Below, piece by piece: positions 58,662 through 64,000 of a DNA stretch of 64,000 bases. Both the position numbers and the translations under genes were made by a program. The stretch spans positions 682,001 through 746,000 of the forward strand of contig NZ_JAPIVQ010000003.1 in the NCBI RefSeq assembly GCF_026239675.1. Reading direction: 5' to 3'. The notes under the pieces were generated by a model, which was not told where the DNA came from, made no database searches, and saw nothing but the letters and a program-made list of their open reading frames with translations. Numbering within the stretch: the stretch's first letter is position 1; each line of letters starts with the position of its first letter. This DNA is from Pedobacter sp. PLR. Its GTDB lineage: Bacteria; Bacteroidota; Bacteroidia; Sphingobacteriales; Sphingobacteriaceae.

Positions 58662-60488
58662 ATGGGATATAAAAGTTTAGCAGAATGTGTTGCCGATTTA
58701 GAAAAACACGGCCATTTAATCAGGATTAAAGAAGAAGTTGATCCATATCTGGAAATGGCAGCCATCCATTTGCGTGTTTACGAACAACAGGGGCCCGCTT
58801 TGTACTTCGAGAAGGTGAAAGGAAGTCCTTTTCCGGCAGTATCCAATCTATTTGGTACACTGGAACGTTCAAAATTCATGTTCAGAGATAGCCTGGATAA
58901 AGTAGAGCAGTTGGTAGGATTGAAATTTGATCCGATGACTGCGCTAAAAAAGCCCTTGCAAATTCCTGGGATTGCCCTTACTGCCCTTACAGCATTGCCT
59001 TTAAAACAAACTTTTAAATCAACTTTTAGTAAGACGACAATCAGTGCTTTGCCACAGATTGTAAACTGGCCTATGGATGGTGGTCCTTTTATTACCATGC
59101 CACAGGTATATACAGAAGATATCGATAAGCCCGGAATTATGAATGCCAATCTCGGCATGTACCGGATCCAGCTTGCCGGTAATGATTACCTACAAGATCA
59201 GGAGATCGGATTACATTACCAGATTCACCGGGGAATTGGCGTGCATCAGTCCAAAGCGAATGCAAAAGGACAACCTTTAAAGGTGAGTATCTTTGTAGGG
59301 GGGCCGCCTTCGCATCCCCTGGCAGCAGTAATGCCCTTGCCGGAAGGCTTGTCGGAAATGACCTTTGCAGGTGCATTGGGCAACCGCAGGTTCAGGTATT
59401 TTTATGATGAGGAAGGTTTCTGTATTTCTGCGGATGCTGATTTTGTGATCACCGGAACCGTTTATCCTCAGGAAAATAAACCTGAAGGTCCTTTTGGGGA
59501 TCATTTGGGCTATTATAGCTTAACCCATCCATTTCCCTTGATGAAGGTTCACAATGTGTACCATCGTAAGGATGCGATATGGTCCTTCACTGTGGTGGGC
59601 AGACCTCCGCAGGAGGATACCAGTTTTGGCGCCTTGATTCATGAGATTGCAGGATCGGCTTTGCCGCAAGAAATCCATGGATTAAAAGAGCTGAATGCAG
59701 TGGATGCTGCGGGTGTTCATCCTTTGTTATTCGCTATAGGAAGCGAGCGATATACACCTTTCCTTAAAGAACGCAGGCCTCAGGAGATCCTAACCATTGC
59801 CAATCATATTCTAGGTAAAAATCAGCTGAGTCTGGCTAAATACCTGTTTATCGCCGCAAGGGAAGATGATGAATCTTTAGATACGCATGATCTTTCCCGT
59901 TTTATGCAACATGTTTTGTCAAGAATGGATCCGCGGACTGATTTGCATTTCCATACAAATACCACCATCGATACCTTAGATTATAGTGGTGATGGTTTGA
60001 ATAGTGGCTCTAAAGTAGTCTTTGCAGCTGCTGGTGCAGTACGTAGAACCTTATCGGAGGTCGTTCCGGTAGGATTTACTTTACCGGAGGGTTTTAGCAA
60101 TGCTTTTATTGCTATTCCAGGGGTGCTTGCTGTTCAGGCTGCTTCATACCTGAGCCATGCGAAAGCAATGGAAGAAATCGCGCTTTTAAATGAGCAACTG
60201 AAAGATCTGGATCTGGAAGGAATTGCTTTAATTGTGCTATGTGATGATAGTGCTTTCACTGCACAAAATATCAATAATCTGGTATGGATCACCTTTACAA
60301 GAAGTAACCCTGCGGTGGATATTCATGGCATCAATTCATTTACCACGAATAAACATTGGGGCTGCACCGGGCCGGTGGTAATTGACGCACGTAAGAAGCC
60401 TCACCATGCGCCGGAACTAATTAAGGATGTTCAGGTAGAAAAGAATATAGAAAGATTTGCAGGACTTTTTAAAGCCGGAGGGTTTTAA
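58662..60488 (+). CDS. UbiD-family decarboxylase (menaquinone-type)
   Basis: The 608-residue protein matches long UbiD-family decarboxylases. SLAECVADLEKHGHLIRIKE (about 4-23), IHRGIGVHQSKA near residue 187, FVGGPPSHPLAAVMPLPEGL (about 209-228) and PFGDHLGYYS (about 280-289), whose EGPFGDHLGYY stretch includes the catalytic Glu region, are clear. The enzymes use prenylated FMN made by UbiX, encoded at 30574-31140. Members of this length in Bacteroidota are annotated in menaquinone biosynthesis; the exact substrate remains unproven. It is monocistronic with a terminator behind it. Confidence 0.92.
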   Translation: MGYKSLAECVADLEKHGHLIRIKEEVDPYLEMAAIHLRVYEQQGPALYFEKVKGSPFPAVSNLFGTLERSKFMFRDSLDKVEQLVGLKFDPMTALKKPLQIPGIALTALTALPLKQTFKSTFSKTTISALPQIVNWPMDGGPFITMPQVYTEDIDKPGIMNANLGMYRIQLAGNDYLQDQEIGLHYQIHRGIGVHQSKANAKGQPLKVSIFVGGPPSHPLAAVMPLPEGLSEMTFAGALGNRRFRYFYDEEGFCISADADFVITGTVYPQENKPEGPFGDHLGYYSLTHPFPLMKVHNVYHRKDAIWSFTVVGRPPQEDTSFGALIHEIAGSALPQEIHGLKELNAVDAAGVHPLLFAIGSERYTPFLKERRPQEILTIANHILGKNQLSLAKYLFIAAREDDESLDTHDLSRFMQHVLSRMDPRTDLHFHTNTTIDTLDYSGDGLNSGSKVVFAAAGAVRRTLSEVVPVGFTLPEGFSNAFIAIPGVLAVQAASYLSHAKAMEEIALLNEQLKDLDLEGIALIVLCDDSAFTAQNINNLVWITFTRSNPAVDIHGINSFTTNKHWGCTGPVVIDARKKPHHAPELIKDVQVEKNIERFAGLFKAGGF

Positions 60489-60518
60489 TCAGTATACTTG
60501 TTCATGTGTAGTTCAATA

Positions 60519-60555
60519 AAAAAGGGAAGCTGATTTTGCATCAGCTTCCCTTTTT
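60519..60555. terminator. Bidirectional terminator between UbiD-type and FadL-like genes
   Basis: AAAAAGGGAAGCTGA (60519-60533) pairs with TCAGCTTCCCTTTTT (60541-60555) around a 7-base loop. Confidence 0.92.
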
Positions 60556-60585
60556 AGTATAGTAAATTAGTATCTGGCGGAGAGA

Positions 60586-62079
60586 TTAGAATCTCACACC
60601 AAATGTTAAAAATACATTGTCTCTACTTGTTTTGATATTGGCAACAGGCTCTGATCCATTATTTAAAAAGTAACCATCAAGATCTACATTGCCTTGTATG
60701 CGTTGGTAAGCAAGGTCTAAATAATAGTTACCTACACGGTAGCCTACACCACCAGTGTAATATTCAGTGCCAAAATATGATTTGGTATCATTTTTTATTG
60801 CAGTACCGTTGTTACCGTAACCAGCTCTTAAACTCACTGCATTATCCACTTTATACTCTGCACCGATTCTATAGTTAACCGCGCTTTGGTAATTGTCGCT
60901 AATGAAGTCATTTGCATTATTTACCTGACCCTGGTTGTTGTCCTGGTCTACAGAATAATGGATTGATGAATAATCAACATAGTCAATGTCAGCCGAGATC
61001 AAGGCTCTGCCTCCAAGCACATAACTTGCGCCCAATGATCCTTTTCCAGGAGTACGCAATTGGTAAGTTATGCCATTTACGCCCGGGGTATTCGTGAAAA
61101 GACCTTCTTTTATGCCTTCAGAATAAGAAGTAGACAAAGAATGCGCCTGAACATCATCATAATACATCCAGCTAGGGGATTGGTAAGTTGCACCTATACG
61201 TAGGTTTGCATCAGGTCTGTAGATGATACCTAAACGGGCATTGAAACCTGCACCTTTAATTTCTGAATTTGTTCTGTAATCTAAATCATAATTGCTGAGA
61301 ACACCGGTATTATATCCTGATTCTTTAAATGAACGATCACTTACATACCTCGAGTTTACAAAATTCAGACTGGCACCAACATAGAATTTATTGGAGATAT
61401 TTAAAGCGCCTGCTACATTCATTTCTGAGGTGGCTCCTGTTCTGATTTCGTTTTGGCTTTGACGGTATGGTGCACGGGTTGCCGGACTATAAACATCGTT
61501 TGTCCCGTCGTAATTGATCAGGTAGTTGTCATAGGCCATTTTTTCTATGCTGTAGTTGGTCAGAGTTGTCGGGTCACCCGGCGCGAAAAAGTTGGCTTCT
61601 TCTGCAAAAAAATTATTGACAGAATTCTGATTGTTGGTTCCATTAAAGCTGTATTTTCCTGTGAAATCGTTGTTACGGCTATAACCTACGCCAAAAACAG
61701 TACTGATCACACCTTTAGTAGGATCCTGACCTTTAGGTTTATAAGTAGGGTTATAAAACACCGCGCCTACGTTATTAAGGTTCAGCATATTTTTAGAAGA
61801 GTTGGTTCTTTCGCCAAGGAAATCTGCTTTTCCTTTCATCATATTGAATTCCGGAGTAAAGCTAAACTCTGATTTGGTGAAAAGACCAAGTCCTGCCGGG
61901 TTACCACCCAAAGAGCTCATATCACCACCTACACCAATTTGTGCGCCACCCATACTTTTAAATCTGGCGGTGCTGCCATAGTTCGTTTGAGAAAATCTCA
62001 GGGCATCAGCTCCGGTCTGTGCATATAAAGAACCTGTAGTGGCTACTATAACCACTAAGGAGGATAGAATTTTTTTCAT
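60586..62079 (-). CDS. OmpP1/FadL-like outer membrane transport protein
   Basis: The 497-residue protein has a signal peptide (residues 1-20, ending LYA-Q). The N-terminal plug-like segment ALRFSQTNYGSTARFKSMGG and GGNPAGLGLFTKSEFSFTPE match the FadL/OmpP1 family. Alternating hydrophobic strands run through to the C-terminal aromatic end (VFLTFGVRF), the signal for outer membrane assembly. Such proteins are beta-barrels that take up hydrophobic compounds. Its start is 33 bases after the stop of the glycine-rich lipoprotein gene on the same strand, so the two are likely an operon. Confidence 0.9.
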   Translation of the reverse strand: MKKILSSLVVIVATTGSLYAQTGADALRFSQTNYGSTARFKSMGGAQIGVGGDMSSLGGNPAGLGLFTKSEFSFTPEFNMMKGKADFLGERTNSSKNMLNLNNVGAVFYNPTYKPKGQDPTKGVISTVFGVGYSRNNDFTGKYSFNGTNNQNSVNNFFAEEANFFAPGDPTTLTNYSIEKMAYDNYLINYDGTNDVYSPATRAPYRQSQNEIRTGATSEMNVAGALNISNKFYVGASLNFVNSRYVSDRSFKESGYNTGVLSNYDLDYRTNSEIKGAGFNARLGIIYRPDANLRIGATYQSPSWMYYDDVQAHSLSTSYSEGIKEGLFTNTPGVNGITYQLRTPGKGSLGASYVLGGRALISADIDYVDYSSIHYSVDQDNNQGQVNNANDFISDNYQSAVNYRIGAEYKVDNAVSLRAGYGNNGTAIKNDTKSYFGTEYYTGGVGYRVGNYYLDLAYQRIQGNVDLDGYFLNNGSEPVANIKTSRDNVFLTFGVRF

Positions 62080-62112
62080 GTTTGTTTTCTGAATGATAAT
62101 AATTAGACCAGG

Positions 62113-63006
62113 TTAACCTCTTCCACCTCGTGAAGATCTGCCACCGCCGCCGCCGCTACTACCGCCACCAGAAGATCTGCTACCTCCATCTCCACCACGT
62201 GATGGTGCGCTATAGGTTGGCGTATTTTGTGGTTGTGGTCTGTAACTTTCTCTCGAAGGTCTGGCTTGAGGTTGTTGGTTGTAATTATCACGTCCAGATC
62301 TGGTACTTTGACCTGCTGGTCTCTGACCGGTTCCTTGTGTTCTGTTAGGGATATAGGAATCTGCTCTGCTTCCACGGGAAATCACATTTCCGTTTCTGTC
62401 GCTTCTTGTGTTTCCGGAATTTCCTCTGACCGTACTACCGCCATTACTCATTCTGTCACCAAAGCCTCTTGATGGTCTTGGAGCATTGTTAGTTCTGCCG
62501 GTATTTGAGCCGATAATGATGCCTGGATAGAAGCCACCGCCCCATCCCGGATAAAAACCACCACCCCATCCCGGATACCATGGGTTATAACCGAAAGAAG
62601 GATAGAAGCCACCGCCCCATCCGTAGTATGGGTTACCCCATGCGGAACCAAAGCTAAGGCCTAAAGAAAATCCGTAATTACCAAATCCACCACCGTAACC
62701 GAAGCCACCGTCGAAATAAGGATCATAATAAGATCTCCATGGACTGGCGTAAGAAAATCTATTGATACGGGAAGAGTAATCCATGTCATAATAAGGATCA
62801 CTGGTACCATAATATTCATCGTTAGAATCGTAATACTCTTGAGGAGCTACTACTCTTGGCTGAGGCGTATAAATCTGCGCTTTTGCATTCGAGTTGTAAA
62901 CATCATCCTCTTGGGCACCTTGCTGCGCATACCTTGGCGCAGAGCAGGAAGCGACAACCACGGTCGTCAAAGCCAGCATACTGGTGAATAAATGTCTAGG
63001 TTTCAT
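62113..63006 (-). CDS. Glycine-, tyrosine- and arginine-rich lipoprotein
   Basis: The start is set at the ATG at 63006, giving 297 residues with a lipoprotein signal peptide (lipobox VASC, Cys21). The mature part is low-complexity: a Tyr/Asp-rich stretch (about 45-90), a Gly/Tyr/Trp/Phe-rich middle with repeats of GWGGGFYPG (about 124-165), and an Arg/Ser/Gly-rich tail ending in GGGG-type runs. Such proteins are surface or periplasmic in Bacteroidota and have no known function. A 24-base tandem repeat in DNA encodes the middle. It is followed by the FadL-like gene after 33 bases. Confidence 0.85.
   Translation of the reverse strand: MKPRHLFTSMLALTTVVVASCSAPRYAQQGAQEDDVYNSNAKAQIYTPQPRVVAPQEYYDSNDEYYGTSDPYYDMDYSSRINRFSYASPWRSYYDPYFDGGFGYGGGFGNYGFSLGLSFGSAWGNPYYGWGGGFYPSFGYNPWYPGWGGGFYPGWGGGFYPGIIIGSNTGRTNNAPRPSRGFGDRMSNGGSTVRGNSGNTRSDRNGNVISRGSRADSYIPNRTQGTGQRPAGQSTRSGRDNYNQQPQARPSRESYRPQPQNTPTYSAPSRGGDGGSRSSGGGSSGGGGGRSSRGGRG
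62525..62572 (-). repeat. 24-base tandem repeat in the glycine-rich lipoprotein gene
   Basis: Two adjacent 24-base units (62525-62548 and 62549-62572) encode Gly-Trp-Gly-Gly-Gly-Phe-Tyr-Pro repeats, and a third near-copy stands at 62600-62623. Confidence 0.8.
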
Positions 63007-63053
63007 AACTATATGTGTTGTTTGTGTGTCACACGCTTTTTTGTAGGCTATAA

Positions 63054-64000
<947 letters not shown>

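Noticed and set aside
62103..62651. Overlapping open frames on both strands of the glycine-rich lipoprotein gene
   Set aside because: Low-complexity GC-rich repeats give long stop-free frames in every direction; only the lipoprotein frame has a signal peptide and lipobox.

Overview
The window looks like chromosomal DNA of a Bacteroidota bacterium of the family Sphingobacteriaceae, most likely Pedobacter or a close relative. The evidence is the gene families (Lgt/MtaB/UbiX set, KduI-KduD with DUF4861, GH29/GH88/sulfatase genes, DUF2723, DUF4296, THUMP-like PG_1098-type methyltransferase), the near absence of Shine-Dalgarno sequences, -7 boxes of the TAnnTTTG type, and moderate-to-low GC. I found no tRNA or rRNA gene, CRISPR array, prophage or insertion sequence. 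Genus assignment is inference.

Layout. 1-14.1 kb: a partial secreted protein; a three-gene row of UbiA-like membrane protein, SAM methyltransferase and cyclase-like DUF3095 protein; a GH29 fucosidase with a hexanucleotide repeat at its mature N-terminus; a hypothetical; two PAS-domain histidine kinase-type proteins (one lacking an ATPase domain); pirin; three GNAT acetyltransferases; and a choice-of-anchor I lipoprotein. 14.1-16.8 kb (minus strand): lutA-lutB-lutC for L-lactate oxidation.

17.0-30.3 kb is a carbohydrate-use locus. It has a LacI-type regulator preceded by a perfect operator-like palindrome, then GH88 unsaturated glucuronyl hydrolase, KduI, DUF4861, KduD, a sulfatase and a DUF2264 protein. 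A convergent/divergent second module follows with a GH29 fucosidase, an AraC regulator and a second sulfatase with a PA14-like tail. Together these would desulfate, defucosylate and split unsaturated uronic-acid oligosaccharides, then isomerise and reduce the released 4-deoxyuronate to 2-keto-3-deoxygluconate. No SusC/SusD pair or polysaccharide lyase lies in the window, so the first steps must be encoded elsewhere.

30.5-36.6 kb is mostly housekeeping: ubiX, mtaB, lgt, an inositol monophosphatase-family gene, a NifU-type protein and purB. 36.7-39.5 kb is the most unusual part. Two near-identical small Thr/Asp-rich lipoproteins are duplicated together with their upstream DNA and separated by a strong inverted repeat. 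Next to them is an ECF sigma factor followed 7 bases later by a protein that joins an anti-sigma-like cytoplasmic domain, one membrane helix and a periplasmic trypsin-like protease with intact His-Asp-Ser triad.

39.6-64 kb carries DUF72, 1-Cys peroxiredoxin, a large DUF2723 membrane protein, a THUMP-like methyltransferase, aspartate kinase, a DUF3298 lipoprotein, GNAT, YggS, DUF4296 lipoprotein, MutS2, a PQQ-type sugar dehydrogenase lipoprotein, 3-oxoacid CoA-transferase A/B, uridine kinase, a LysM/RlpA-like protein, Dps, a cNMP-binding/AraC hybrid regulator, a UbiD-type decarboxylase, a FadL-like outer membrane protein, a glycine-rich lipoprotein and the start of proS. Rho-independent terminators close most convergent pairs.
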